Origin: Paralichthys olivaceus
Lineage: Eukaryota > Chordata > Actinopteri > Pleuronectiformes > Paralichthyidae
DNA length: 64,000 nt
Assembly: GCF_024713975.1 (NCBI RefSeq)
Contig: NC_091102.1
Coordinates: 21,115,001-21,179,000 of the forward strand
Reading direction: 5' to 3'
Positions 1-12,900 of the stretch are shown here, one piece after another. The translations under genes were made by a program, and so were the position numbers. How positions within the stretch are numbered: position 1 is the stretch's first letter; each line of letters begins with the position of its first letter. The notes beneath the pieces are model-generated. The model was not told the origin of the DNA. It made no database searches and was given only the letters and a program-made list of their open reading frames with translations.

Positions 1-1649
1 TCTCAGCACCCATAAAAGAAGCTCAGTCAAATCAAACACAGATATTCATGTGTTTACAGACAACGGCGCCTGACCACACGCCACAATTGGGTTGAGGAAT
101 GTGACAAACTTCAATGTCGCTAACATTTCAGTTTTTTCATAGTTTCATAGTTGGACTGTGAAGAAATGAGTTGTGATTATTAGTAGTTTGAGAAGACATC
201 TGCATCACTCTATTTTGTCATTCAGATTAGTAGAATATTTTGTGTATTCAATTTAATGACTTACAAAATAAATTTTGGAAAATGATACGGTAGGTGAGGT
301 ATGTATGTATGTATGGTTTTGTGGTCCTGTGACCATATGTAAGACTAATGGAGTCTATTATTGTATTAACCATTATTTTTATGTTTGAGTGTGATTTTTC
401 TTATGGGCCTTGGTGACACACACTTAACTGCTTTTCTATTGAGACACACTATGACTATGTATCTATCACAAGGTTTATAGTTTACGGGTAAAAAAGTTCC
501 CACTCTCAGACACTGGTTGATACATCATCATGTCATCATGAGAGAAAGCAAAGTGTAGCTCGAGTGTGTTCCAGTTTACTTCTCTGTTTAAATCACAGGC
601 CTTATGTTTTGGTTAGAGATTGTAATTTCTTGATGGCTGTTTACACAGCTTTAGACCTGGAAAATAGTCAGGGAAGCCGTCACACACTCTATCTATACAT
701 TAACAAGTTCAAGAATTTCAAGTGTTTGTGTTGCTATTGTAAATTAAAGTTACTGTTGCTTCATTACATTACACATCTGTGGACACAGCATTGTGTTTGA
801 TTCAGAGTTTTTCCTCGTTTCATGTACAGATAAATATGTGAAACTGGCATTTACTCAAACATGGACATGAGCTAATCAGACAGAAATAAGATATGTATGT
901 TCTGATCCCAGAATAGATTTTGTCCACAGGCATTCAATGCAGACATTTGAAAACTGAGACCCTCACACTTCAGAAAATCTTCTATTTGGTAGTTTTTTCT
1001 GAGAATCGTTGTCATTTTAGAAGTATTTAAAATCAGACATGTTGTCTTCATCATCTAAAGACAGCATAGATCACACAAGTCTGTGTTAAAGCCAATGCTA
1101 GACAAGCCTCTGATGATAGACACTATTGTGTTCCCAGTACATCCTCAAATCTCAGCAATAATTCCTAAATGTTACTTCTTAAAATTACCTTTTCATAGAG
1201 GCTGCCATACTGTACTCACTGTTCATTTGAAGTTGTGTGAATAAATGCCAATGGTTGCTTTGTCAAACATACTCAACTATATTCAGAAAATAGATGCTTG
1301 TATCTCAGGTTTCGTTTAGGGTAGTGACAGTCCAAGATATTAAAAATGTGTCTACGCACAACATGACACTCTTATGTGGAAAATATTACTCAGTCTTAAG
1401 TTCTGATGAAAGGAAATGACTAATTGTATTTCTATGTTGCAAAACAGTGCGGTAATAATCTAGTCTTCATTATTTGTTAATTCGGAGTTCCAGGAAGTTA
1501 TGAAACAGAAATGATTCAATTGGCCAAACCCCCTCTTGAGATGGTCACGGACATATTTTGACCTCATTGAACATAAGTGTAGATGAAATAGTCCACAAAC
1601 AAAAACTACAAGTAATAATTGCAGCATTTAGGCAGCTGCAGACCATTAC

Positions 1650-1772
1650 CTGTATACTGGGGAAGCAGTTGTCTTCTCTGTCCTCACATTGGGACATGAG
1701 TGGATAGAGAGATGACAAGACCAACTGAATAGCAAGACAACACAATAACACAGCTTCAGCTATGGTTGCCAT
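1650..1772 (-). CDS. Candidate first coding exon of a small secreted protein (unrecognised)
   Basis: I do not recognise this gene. Reading the minus strand from the ATG at 1772, 41 codons run without a stop to a good donor (CAG|GTAATG), ending in phase 0. The peptide has signal-peptide form: a short start, a hydrophobic core around residues 6-24 (AVLLCCLAIQLVLSSLY), then a polar segment with two cysteines (QCEDREDNCFPS). The Cys spacing loosely recalls the start of a ShK-type domain, but that is weak. No second exon was found downstream on the minus strand within several kb (lower coordinates leave the window), so it could equally be a chance frame. Confidence 0.25.
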
Positions 1773-3048
1773 CTTCTTCGATTTGTTTTCTATTTTTTTT
1801 TTGGACCTGTACTAAAGAGAGGTGATGTACGGTTCAGCAACGTGAGCTTCACTGACCTTTGAATAAACGGGTGAACAGCTCTTTGTGCAGCAGCGGTCGC
1901 AATAATCAACGATATGTTTTTGCTTCAGTGGGAGTAATTTGTTCATACTAACTTATTCAAGAGAATGATTTAGAGTAAAAGGATTAAAAGAGTGAATGCC
2001 AGAAATATCCAGACACGTAAGGTAGCTTGTCTTCTCATGCTGCACTGCTGACACCTCGTGCTCACCGTGTCATTGTATTGTAGCGTGAAACAGTTTATCA
2101 CTTGTTCTCCAGCTTTACAACTCCCATTGGGAGCTCATGTCATATCAGACCATCTATAGCTGGGATTTATTCCTCGTCCCCTCAGGACTACCATACACAT
2201 GCAGACCAACCACCATCCAGCCTCAGTGTAGGTGTGTGACCACATGTCCCTCATCTCATCCCATAGACATTTCCTCTATGCTTCCCCCCACTGACTCTCT
2301 GTCTGTCTTCTTTCCTCATCAGATCCCCATGGAACAGATTTGTAAATGCGCTCAGCGAGAGCGCAGGGTCCTGCCTGTTTTCAGACTGCAGATGCTACAG
2401 GACAGGGGGACAGCTGTCCCAACAATCATCTACTGTTCAGGCAGATGTGTCATCCTTGTGTTGCATATTGATTCAATAGCATGAAGTTGCATGTATGATT
2501 TACTGCAGTTAATGGGATGTATGGAGAAATATGTGTGCGCTTCAGCTTTCAAAAAAATGAACAACACCTCAAGGTCCAGGAAAATCTGAAATTTAACACA
2601 ACTAAGAATTTATGTTTTTGTCACGTTATGAATGACCCATTAATGTCTACATGGGGAACAGTACTGTTTCATGGTGTTCACTATGTTTCTGCCCAGAACT
2701 GACAAACCAAACATTAGCTGTAGAGAAGAGCGTTTTTAAAAGTATATATTTATTCTTAAGGGCCAACTTGGTGTAGTTTCTCCTGCATGCTTGGTAAGGG
2801 AATACAAGAGGGTATTCTGTTGGTTGCAATGTGTAACTTCACTGCTCCATGCTACATGCTGAACCTTAAGCCCTCTATCTATTCCTCTTTAATTTGAAAA
2901 ATATGATATAATTATAATGTGAAATGTCTTCAGTGTATGAAAGCCTCTAACACCTACAATGTAACTATCATCCAGAACTTAAAGTCTGAATAATTGAAGG
3001 AAAACTAAATGTCTGCACCAAACAATAAGCAGCACTGGACAGGTGTTA

Positions 3049-3110
3049 AAACCATAGACGATATACTAAGATGGACAACGTGTCTTCAGTCTTCTTTAGT
3101 CTTCTAATTT
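3049..3110 (+). repeat. Fragment of a teleost interspersed repeat
   Basis: The words 'accatagacgatata' and 'aagatggacaacgtgtcttc' resemble a head motif shared with the repeats at 59620-59790 and 60400-60500 (there in other orientation or state of decay). The match is from memory of teleost sequence and from the comparison inside this window. The boundaries are approximate. Confidence 0.3.
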
Positions 3111-4402
3111 GATTCTCTTTATTCCATCATATCGGACTGTCATGGACATTCTCTCCCTCTTTAACAAATTCAGTTCCATTATATGAGAAACATTGACTTT
3201 AAAATCTTCACTGCAGATAAACCAGATATGATGAACACAAAAGCCGACTCTGCACGATTGACTGTTTATAGAAAGCTCTGCACAATGTTCAGCACACAAA
3301 CAATAAAAAAGTGTCATTATATTGTAGAACAGTTGTCCAGGACTCACTAATGACAAGGAATTATAAATAGCTCCAGAGCACTGACACAGGACAGAAAAAC
3401 AGCCCAAGCAGGCTGGTTTAGAACAGGCCCTGCCCTTGTTCATAGATAAAATCCAGAAAGTTATGGACTCAAGTAAAGGAAGAAAAGTTGGAGAGGGATT
3501 GACTTCCAAAAAAGCTCACGAAGGACTCATAACCTCAGACAGGCATCTTGGTCTATTGAACACCGGGCAGCCTCTCCTTGTGAAACACTCAAATATCACT
3601 TAACAGCCCTCACATGTCATTCATGTGCACACAGAACAAACAACCATCGATTAGTGGATTCAGGTGCACTAATTCAAGCGTAGAACAATGTGGGCACTTG
3701 AGCAATAATAGCTGCTGATCTTCAAAGTAGCTCAACAGTTTGATTCATCAGTCTGCGCGGTGTCACAACACCGGGAGGCAAAGTGAGGTCTCCCAGCTGG
3801 ATCTGACAACCTCTAGAGTCAAGACAAAACCCCAGAGAGGGGGATGAACAAGGGGTTTAATCCCCTCCACTGAATGTTCGTTGACAACACATGTAAGGGT
3901 CCACAGTGAGTGTCAGATGTGGGTAATGAGGGTAGGGTATTATTTTGACCTAGACCTGGGTAGTTCTTCATACGCAAACAATTGGATTGTTTGGATGAGA
4001 GTAGGGATGGAGAGGACACAGATAAGAAAGCTCTGTGTTAATGGGTCGGGCTTCATGTTCGATGGTTAGGGTTATTAACACTGCACTGTGAGACTGAACA
4101 GAACAAGGCGCAGTTTTAAAGACAGAGGCACATTACATCTTTTTTCTATCACATTTTGTAAATATAATTGAAACATTATTAATCATCATTAATAGCCTAA
4201 TATAAGTTCATGTTAATAAAGTATAATGTGTTATACATAGGCACATGACATCCTGACACCCTGACTGTCATGTCTTTGAACCAGTTTTACATGTTTTGCA
4301 TCCGTGGTCGTGGCAACAAAGAGTTTTTGTCTTCTTGTGTTCACTTTACATCTCTGTGGTCAGTTTGTGTCTATTTGTCGTCATTTTTTGTCTCAGATTA
4401 TC

Positions 4403-4452
4403 ATAAATATCAAGCATGTTTGATATGTAAATATCAAACATTTTTGATATTT
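4403..4452. repeat. Two adjacent short palindromes
   Basis: Two near-palindromes built on ATATCAA...TTTGATAT lie next to each other. The second reads AAATATCAAA, a four-base loop, TTTGATATTT. They are followed by a GC-richer segment with CpG-containing words up to about 4615. They are probably the end of a decayed transposable element; no second terminus was identified. Confidence 0.4.
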
Positions 4453-5849
4453 GCGATCGGGGACGCTACGACTCAATCTGTAGCATTAAGATTATTTTGT
4501 AAACCCCTTACACTTGAGGATTATTTGAGTAGACAATCGTCACCAACTTGCCTCGAGTCAGGAGCGATAGTCGGAAGGCGTATCGGATGTAAAATTGGCC
4601 CGATTATTCTGTAGCGAGCAGCAGACCTAAGCTTTCTCGTGGTTTTCTTTGTGTAACTTCTGAGTGCATGACTTTTGCTTTGTTACTGTTTTTTTGATAT
4701 TTTTGCTTGCTCCCTTTGGATTTGTCTGCTTGTTTTATTGGACTGGTTGCCTGTGTATGACCTTCGCCTGTTTCAGTAAGGTCTTTAATTTTTGCCCTAT
4801 CCTTTGGCTTCCTGAATGTTGTCTAAGCCTTTTGGCTCCAGCATTGTCACAGATTTAGTTTCTGAATAGAAAGTGAAACGGCCACTTACTGACGGCCTGG
4901 CCAAGAGGTTAAGCATGTTTCCAAGGAAAACATGCTTTGGAAATAAGGCTTTTAAACAAATTTGTTGAGGACAGAAGTTTTATCTCTTTCATCTTCTTTT
5001 CTTCGCTGCCTCTAGGTCATCCTCTCTTTAGATTCCCTTTGAATGTGGAATGTCCTGTCATCTGTCAACTTAGATTTCCACAGATATGAAGAGTTCTTTC
5101 ATTCACACTGTAGACATGAAACACAAAATACTGTGGACCTTAATATTAGTTGTATTGTTTACATGTCTTAGTTTACTGCCCATCTGCCACTCGCAGGCTT
5201 ATGAAAAACACTGATGTTTTTCAAGCTAACAGCAGTTAAGTGATCCCGCCTTTCATTTGAAGGCAGTGAACCCTCAGCAAACACAAGCTTGATTAATGAC
5301 CTGCTCTCATTGATACAATCCCTCACATGTGGTTTGGCTATTGTAGCACATGCGGTTAACCAATAAAGAACAGATCTACGTTACATGCGAAGAGGACATG
5401 TAGATTACAGGCTTTGGTTTGCGTTCTAATTGTCATTGGCTGGTTAAATGACTCCAAAGGACAGTTATATTTTTCAACCTGTCATTATTGTGCCCAAGGT
5501 TTTTAAATAGGTCTTCTGTAATGCTGCTGTTTCCAATAGCAGCAATGTGTGTTTTCTCATTGAATAACGTAAGAAGTAAGAAAGTTGATTTTGTTAAAGT
5601 ACAGATTCCATTTGCTTTAAATTAGTTGTTGTTTGTGTAATTTTACCCATCGGTTTATTGGTAATAACAGGCCAAGTTAAGTTTTTAATTGCAGTGACAT
5701 TTTGACATGTTATACCAAGAAAAGAAAAGTAGAGGCATATTGAAAATAACAGTAATGATCGCTGCTTTCCTGTTGAGGCAGTTAAAGGACTTGTGCATTC
5801 CGGCCCACTGGAATAGCTTTCTGGGACACTGGGAACTGAGCTACTGTTC

Positions 5850-6020
5850 CAGATGTAAGTATAAAATATATAAATATAAAGGGCCCATTCTAGGGTAAAG
5901 AAAACTACAATTTGTACAATTTAGATGAAACACACTAGCAAAAACATCACTAGGATTATTTTATATTTAATTTCTACCAATAGATCCCTTTCACCTAAAT
6001 CTTAAACACTGGACCTATAA
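5850..6020 (-). mobile_element. MITE fragment (family A, inverted, truncated)
   Basis: The reverse complement matches the first half of the complete element at 9452-9826. It ends with CACTGGACCT, the complement of that element's AGGTCCAGTG terminus, and contains the shared words around GGGCCC...TTTATATTTA and the CACTAG/GATTATTTTATA segment. The inner half and the opposite terminal repeat are missing. Confidence 0.65.
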
Positions 6021-6689
6021 AAGAATTGGATACAGTGTTCTAAAATGGATACCCCATTCAATCAAATGAAAGGTGCTCAGTGTGTGCATACTATGGTGAA
6101 TACGCGGACATTTTTTTCAAGCTCCCTTGACCTTCTGTGCCAAAAGGAGCATGTGTGTTGAGACCTTGGTTTTTCAATTTGACCCACTATACTTCTTGTA
6201 TTAGTTTTTGTTATTGTGACACCACAGTTTATACCCCAGTAAAAACCCCACATTGTCTGATCACCCTTGTTTCATGATTTCAGCATATCACCTTAATATA
6301 TTGTTATCATTACCGATTAAAATTACAGAAAAATATATAACATAACAAACAGGAGCAGAAGCACTATATGGCTACAACCTGAATTCTCTTTAGAGGCTGT
6401 TTTCTCTTCAGTATTAGTGAAAACTATTCACACCTGACTGTGTTATGGCTATGTTAGCTATTTAAACAAGTGGTGGGGTGTATATCTACTTCATCCCTGT
6501 ACCTAAACACATTTTATATTTCTGTTCTTTATTTAAATATGTTCAAATGAAGAGACGCCTACAGAAGATGCCACTGCTGAGACTCAGTCATTACTATGTA
6601 GACTGTTGCATACGGGTGAAGGGCTACAATCTGCTTATACTTTTTTCCAGTAAAAAAGTTAATACGGTACTTTTACTTTTAGGGAAGTA

Positions 6690-7737
6690 AGCTAAGAGAT
6701 AAGATAAGAATAAAAACTTTATTGGTCCCAGACTGGGGACATTCCCTTGGTACAGCAGCAGACAGGGCAGAATGAGGTACGCTAAAGAATAAAAAGTCCT
6801 GCGCACTCCGAAGGACCTCAGTCTGCAGATAGAGATGACTCTGGCCCCTCTTGTACAGGGCGTCTGTGTTGGTGGACCAGTTTGTTGTTTAGGTGAACAA
6901 CCAGGTGTCTGATGTGAAGGGGAGTTCACATCAGTGGTCAAAGTCAGTGATGACCCCCCTGTACTCCAGTTTGTTTCCCTCCGATGAACAACCAATGATG
7001 GCTGTGTCATCAGAGAACTTCTGGAGATGACAGCTGTCTGTGATGTGTCTGAAGTCTGATGTATATATGGTGAACAGGAAGGGAGAGAGTGTTGTTCACT
7101 GTGGGGCTCCTGTGCTGCAACTACCACATCAGACACACATCATGAAGGCTCACATGCTGTGGTCTGTTGGTGAGGCACTCGATGGTCCATGCAGCCTGGT
7201 GGCAGTCCACTCCAGCTGCTTCCAGCTTTCCCCTGAGTAGTGATGGCTGGTTTGTGTTGAAAGCACTGGAGAAATCAAAGAACATGACTCTCACAGTGCT
7301 CCTGGTGTTCTCCAGGTGTTCTCCGGGTGTTGTAGGGATCTTTGCAGGAGGTAGATGACTGCGTCATCCACAACGATGCCTGGTCGATACGCTAACTTTA
7401 GGGGGTCCAGCTCAGTGCTCTCCAAGGGTGCATGAGTATAACCCTCTCCTAGTCTTCATCAGGTGTGAGGTCACGGCTACCGGCCTGAAGTGGGTCGGTT
7501 TCCTGGAATGTGCAGTCTTTGGTACCAGGACCACACAGATAGCTGTCCACAGGGATGGGAGTCTCTCCAGACTGAGACTCTGGTTGAAATGTGTAGAACC
7601 ACCTCACAGAGCTGCTCCACACTATCCCTGAGTAGTCTGGAGCTGATTCCATCAGGGCCAGTAGCCTTCCTGGCCTTGATCCTCTTCAACTCCCTCTTCA
7701 AGTAAAACGAATATGTTTTTAGTACTTCCTCCACCAC
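6690..7737 (-). mobile_element. Decayed non-LTR retrotransposon (Rex/L2-like LINE), reverse-transcriptase fragment
   Basis: Read on the minus strand, this stretch encodes in broken frames the hallmarks of a LINE reverse transcriptase. KATGPDGISSRLLRD occurs near 7640-7680. Later comes a catalytic-box remnant FSDDTA near 7000-7020, in a context typical of the palm domain (a 'LSPF...LFTIYTSDF'-like run before it). The 3' end carries AATAAAGTTTTTATTCTTATC, the AATAAAG plus ATCTT-type tail of teleost Rex/L2 elements. Frameshifts and stops split it into at least three frames, so it is dead. Most of the 5' part (endonuclease) is absent, as usual for truncated LINE copies. Family assignment is by motif memory. 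Confidence 0.8.
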
Positions 7738-8084
7738 TGGTGTAAACCAATGGAATGCCGTGGATTACGAGTGCCTTGTCTTGTTCTGACATATTTTATG
7801 GCTAAGCACTGTCACACTTGACCTTTAAAGAGAAGCTTTCCTGTTGTTAAGGACCATGCACTTGTATACGAATTGTTAAAGGCACATTATTATTGTGTTT
7901 ATCGTTTCTAATTGTGCCATGCAAAGACACATTTAAACCTGAAAATTAAAGCTTCAGTTGTTCTACCCACATGCTGCTTTCATTGTGGTCACTATCAACA
8001 CTATGCTTTAAAAGGACAATTTTTGTCAAGATAAGCATGTCCTTTGAAATAATTTAATTATAATATAATTTTCATGGGGGTGGA

Positions 8085-8430
8085 ACAGAAAGAAGTTTCA
8101 TGGTTTCAATCCCTGTCTCAGCCAGGGCCTCTCTGTGTGGACTTTGCATGTTTCTGTGTAGGTTTTCTCCAAGTACTCCAGCTTCCTCCCACCATCCAAA
8201 GACATGCAGATGGGGGTTAGGTTAATTGGATTCTCTCAGTTGAGTGTAGGTCTGTGTTAAGTGTAAATGTTTGTTTGTCTCTATATGTTGGGATCTGTAA
8301 TACACTGGCGACCTGTCTGGGATGTACCCCACCTCTTGCCCAATGTCAGCTCCGATTGGCTCCACACCCCAACCCCCTCCCACGTGACCCTCACAGGATA
8401 AGCAGTATAGATAATTGATGGGTGGATCAT
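8085..8430 (+). repeat. Ancient teleost interspersed repeat
   Basis: The segment contains the well-known teleost repeat words for 'TGTGTGGA(C/G)TTTGCATGTT', 'CTTCCTCCCACCATCCAAA', 'ACTGGCGACCTGTC', 'GTACCCC(A/G)CCTCTTGCCC' and a final 'GGATAAGCAGTATAGATAAT'. It is decayed but collinear throughout. It is non-coding; I know it only as a high-copy fish repeat and do not assign a family name. Confidence 0.7.
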
Positions 8431-9279
8431 TATTATGTTATAATAATTGTATTACATTTTTATAAAATGTACCACATTCCAATGTACAGGTATCTGCTGC
8501 ACATTGCTCAGGAGTTTTCAGCGTAGACTGGGTGTATGATATATATGTATATATGTTTGTGTTGACAGGGGCTCGACCTAGACTTGAGTCTGATTATCAC
8601 TGTCACATGTGGGTGAGGCTGTGTTGTAGCAAAGACACTTAAGAAAGGTGAAATACACAACTAAAACCAGGACTCTACTGTATGAAGCCTTACATCTTCC
8701 AGTCCTACAATATCAATCAAAACCTTGTTTAAACAAATGAATGGAGACAGTCTTAAAAAATGTGAGAGTACAGGAGGTGTTGCAAATATTTATGTTATGA
8801 CATATTCAACAGATAACCACTAACTGCGGTGAAAGATCATTTTCAGAAAACAGGCAAGATATCAAATCTCTATGAGAGCCGTGCTTTTTACGCTGCTGAG
8901 CCGCCCTGCTCACTCAGGCAGTGTGGACTCTAATCTGATAACATGGACACCAAAATGATAAGCAAGACAATTCGGAGGTGCACACGCGCCGCTTACGCAG
9001 CCAGTGTGAAATGGGCATAAGGTCACAGGTTTTGAATCAGCTGGTGTGAAATTAGGTAAAATCAGATGAGTCTGCAAGGCCTTTGCAGTCATGACGCAGC
9101 TGCTGTTGCTTGGTTCAGTACATGACTCATCGCTGTTATTGGCTCTTTACTCCAAACTATTTATAGTAGTTGTCTGGATGATTGATGATATAACATCTGT
9201 TCTGAGTCACACTTTTCAGATTAATTATGCAGGTACACCTAGCTGCAGGATCCAGATTTGACACTACTCAACAACAACT

Positions 9280-9340
9280 ATTATTATTATTATTACTTTT
9301 ATTAGTGCTGCTATTATTACTCACATCATTATCTACAAAT
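9280..9340. repeat. Imperfect (ATT)n microsatellite
   Basis: A run of TTA/ATT triplets is interrupted by CTTTTATTAGTGCTGC. It is simple sequence only. Confidence 0.7.
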
Positions 9341-9451
9341 ATCACTCTAATTATTTTAATTATAACAATTAGTCAGACAGAGCCTCACCCCAACCGACCG
9401 AGGCAGATGGCCGCCTGCACTAAGTCTGATTTTGCAAGAGGTTTCCTTCAC

Positions 9452-9826
9452 TTAAAGGTCCAGTGTGTAAGATTTAGGTGAAAGGGAACTATTGGCAGAA
9501 ATTTAATGTAGAATAATCCTCATGATGTTTTTAATAGTTCATTTGATCTAAATTGTATGAATTGTAGTTTTCTTTACCCCAGAAAAGGTCCTTTATATTT
9601 AAATACTTTATATTTACAGCAAGGGGACCCTCTCTACGGAGGCCGCCATGTTTTTTACATTAGTCCAGACTGGACAAACTAAACACCTTTTGAGTTTTTA
9701 TGACAATTAAGGGCTACCACAGGTTCTTTTTCATGTTTAGAAGGAGAGGGTGAGGTGAGGGGTGTTCAGCTGCAACATGCACCTTCAACACTAGATATCA
9801 CAAAATTCTACACACTGTACCTTTAA
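9452..9826 (+). mobile_element. Complete MITE (family A) with terminal inverted repeats
   Basis: The left end TTAAAGGTCCAGTGTGTAAG and the complement of the right end TTAAAGGTACAGTGTGTAGA pair over about 24 bases with three mismatches. The 375-base interior encodes nothing. Three partial relatives lie in this window (5850-6020, 47372-47630, 51286-51575), which defines the family internally. TTAA/TA at the borders is compatible with insertion into a TA or TTAA target, but the exact duplication cannot be fixed from one copy. Confidence 0.85.
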
Positions 9827-9914
9827 TGTGAGAGTTTTTTCTCTAAACAGTTTTCTCCTCAAGTATTTGCTCATTAAAGGAACTGTTGGGTTATTTGATA
9901 ATCGTTTAGGGCTC

Positions 9915-9982
9915 AAGTGCCTTGAGATAATGTGTGTTCTGATTTGGCACTGTACAAATAAAACTGAATTGAATTAATATCA
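9915..9982 (+). repeat. SINE-like 3' tail fragment
   Basis: The sequence CTCAAGTGCCTTGAGATAAT followed by GGCACTGTACAAATAAAACTGAATTGAATTAAT is the typical end of a common fish repeat with a TGAATTGAAT tail. Only the tail is present. Confidence 0.5.
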
Positions 9983-12900
9983 GAGACTCTTTATAGAAAA
10001 AACAAAGAGGATGGACAATTATTTTATTAATTGAAAGTTAATGGTTCCATGGTAAGAAGTTACAGTGGAAAAAACATGGTCATTCTTGCTTGAGAAAAAG
10101 ACCTGCATTGATGCCACAACGGCAGCTGAAACTATCTGCGTGGACAGTAAAATCATTCAGGAAGATCACATGAGCATGCGGTTGTGCAACAGTGCAATCT
10201 ACCTTGAAAACAATAGTGCTGCACACACCAAGTTAGAGATCTCTTCTATTATGATAATGTTTTGGTTCATAAAGGAAACTGTTCTGGGACAAATTAGAAT
10301 ATGGTGGGCCACCATAAATAATTAATGGGAAATGGGAAACACTGCATTAACAGTTCATGGTTTAAACAGACATTATTTCTAATTCCAGCATCTCAGCAAC
10401 AATGTATTGCTTAGTTCACACCACATGATTTTCAGCCTGGATTTGCTTCGATTGACAGTTGCCAATCACTGTGTGAACTCTTTAAAGACGTGATTAGAGA
10501 GACTCACCATTGATGTGGTGCAGATCAGACTTCCAGCCTGAAGGACGGGATGAAGGCGGGCAAGGTACATGTAGGTGAGGTGCCCCCTGATGTGTGGGGA
10601 AACCAACCAAAAGGCATGCATGTGAGGGACAGAGTAGAACAAACTCAGTTGTGCAGTTTGTATTAACTGCATCAAGCTCAGGTTGGTTTCGGACAGAATA
10701 AACAGAATCCCTGTCAGGTTCAGGTCAGGCTCAGGTAGTTTTTTCTCCGGCTCTGATGGGGCCTGAGCCCCTTTCTATTCTTGATATCTGTAGCAGGATG
10801 ACACATTACAGAAGGAAATTCAGTCAGACTCACCATCATTCTTCTCCTGTGTGATTTCATGATCAAACATAGTTTGGAGACCAGCCATGCTTGTCAGAAG
10901 TTTCTCCTGGTGAAAGACTGTGTTGTGAGTGATCCCCTGTTGCTACTCAGTCATGTAGTATGAACTCACAACGACTCCCGGTCACAAGATAGCCGTTCAT
11001 TGTGAACTTGGCTTAAGTTGCATTGATTTGGGGCTTTGGCACCATGAACTGGGTTTCAAGCATTTTCTGATTTGTTCATGGTCGGGGTTAGGTAGAGCAT
11101 GAATACCTTTTACTTGTTTTCGGTACATGTTGGGTTGTGAGCCAGGTGCTTGCTTCTTATAGCTGACAGAACAAGGATGAGTGCCAACCATGTCTGCTGT
11201 CTATGTGTGTGTATGAGCATGTGTTTGAACCTGATGCATTACTGACAGCAGCAGGCCCTGGTGCAGCAGTGAGCCATTGTTTTCCTTGGCAGAGATTAGA
11301 GGCCCTCGAGGGGCCCATGCCACAAAGGGGGCTCTGTTACCCACTTGAGTATTTTATTGTGTCCCAAATTACCCCGTGGAGTCGGGAATAAACAGCATGG
11401 CAAACATCGAGCATGCATAATGTCAATAAGCAAAATGACAGCTGCTCGGTCCAGAAATCCTGTGCTGCAGGCTTCAGCAATGCTTCTTGTCTTCTCGTGA
11501 TGATCAGGGCCTGTGGACATGTGCCGACTCTCCCTGTCAAAAACAATTCTGAGTTGTGTTCAATTTTGTTATCTCATAAATCTAGCAAATGCAATTTAGA
11601 CTGTGTGGAGAATCATTATCCTTTTAGATCTTCATCAGTGTTCGTGAAATGTAACTGACATTTGCTTTGTTTCCATCACAATTGTTGTTAGAGCTTCTCA
11701 TTTGATCACATTTTAGATACTATTCAGTTTTAAGTGGCTTTCTTCCCTCCGAAAAGCATGTTCTTCCTCTCCTAAAATGGATAGAACGTTATGTCCCTAA
11801 ATTCCTCTAAGACAGCTCACATCTCTCGAAAAGACAAATGGGGTCATGTCTACAAAGAGCAATAATCTTCTTTCCACAGCCTACAAACAGGCCTGTCAGT
11901 TGGCTTCATTGTCAGCATCCTAGGGGACTGGTTTTTAAGTGTCAAGATCAAAAGGCTTGACAGACAAAGCACGCTCTTTATTATTGCAGTGGCAACCCAT
12001 TAGCTTTTAATGTTAGAAATTACAGTAATTAAGTACAAGCTGTACAAGCCTTGGATCTTGACGGAGGCTTTGAGGAGTTAACCGCAAATAAAAAAAACAA
12101 GCCCACAGCTGAGATAAAGAGGGTTGTATGTAAATATGAGCCCTTTGTACTGGGAAGCAGTGCCAAGAGCTTGCCTGCAGTGTCTCTTATCGTTCCAAGC
12201 TGCATGGGATTGATCAAATTTAAAGAGATGCTGTCTTTGGTTTCAAATTAGGGAAAAGGGGGAAGAAAGACCGGAAAAGAGACAGGAGAGAGATTTTGAG
12301 GAACAGATTGACAGTGGGAGAAATAAAAGTGCTGCACATGAACAAGAACTAAATAGTAATATTTGTGGAATGACTTCCACATTAAATAAACTTTCTAAAC
12401 ATTTTCTTCCAGGTGATGATCTACAATCACATCCAGGAGTGTCTGCTTCTCCCATTCTGCTCCCTGTTATTCATCTTTAATGACTTGTCTCTCAAACTGC
12501 ATCGAGCTCGGACCGAGATGAACTGCATCAACAAAGCAGAGTCAGAAGATTTAGTGACTTTTGAAACCTTTTTTCAGAAACAGAAACAGCTTATGACTTT
12601 AATGATGATGTTTTATCACACGACAGACACATAGAAGACACCAAACAGCTTTAAAGAAGGTTTTGCAACTTTTCAGTCAAAAATGTAATTGCCAATCCTG
12701 AAAGTTGTAAAGTGTTAGCAGTTGACATCTTAAACATTAGCTTTCATTTGGAGTCCCATATTGACTTAGTTGCAAGCTTGCATTTTTCCTCCCCATTCAT
12801 TTAACCTGGGTGATGTCATAGGTTTCAGAACTGCATTGTAGTTCTGTTTCATCAGTTTTCTTGCGCTGCATGTGTTTGAAGTTGGAAAAAGTAGCAGCAT

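Larger units (their letters stand above)
1..5849. other. Gene-poor AT-rich intergenic region
   Basis: No recognisable gene lies here apart from the small candidate exon listed at 1650-1772. Open frames are short and resemble no protein family I know. Repeat-like pieces are present: a segment near 3049-3110 resembling a common teleost repeat, a run of Fugu/medaka-like 'TGTGTCTNTTTGTGGTC' spacing near 4270-4400, and adjacent short palindromes near 4403-4452. Nothing else is supported. Confidence 0.5.

Noticed and set aside
2137..2484. 115-residue plus-strand frame
   Set aside because: No domain or signal peptide is recognised, and the composition matches the surrounding non-coding DNA.
3096..3509. 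137-residue minus-strand Cys-rich frame
   Set aside because: The cysteines are irregular, there is no family match, and the right part overlaps a repeat-like segment.
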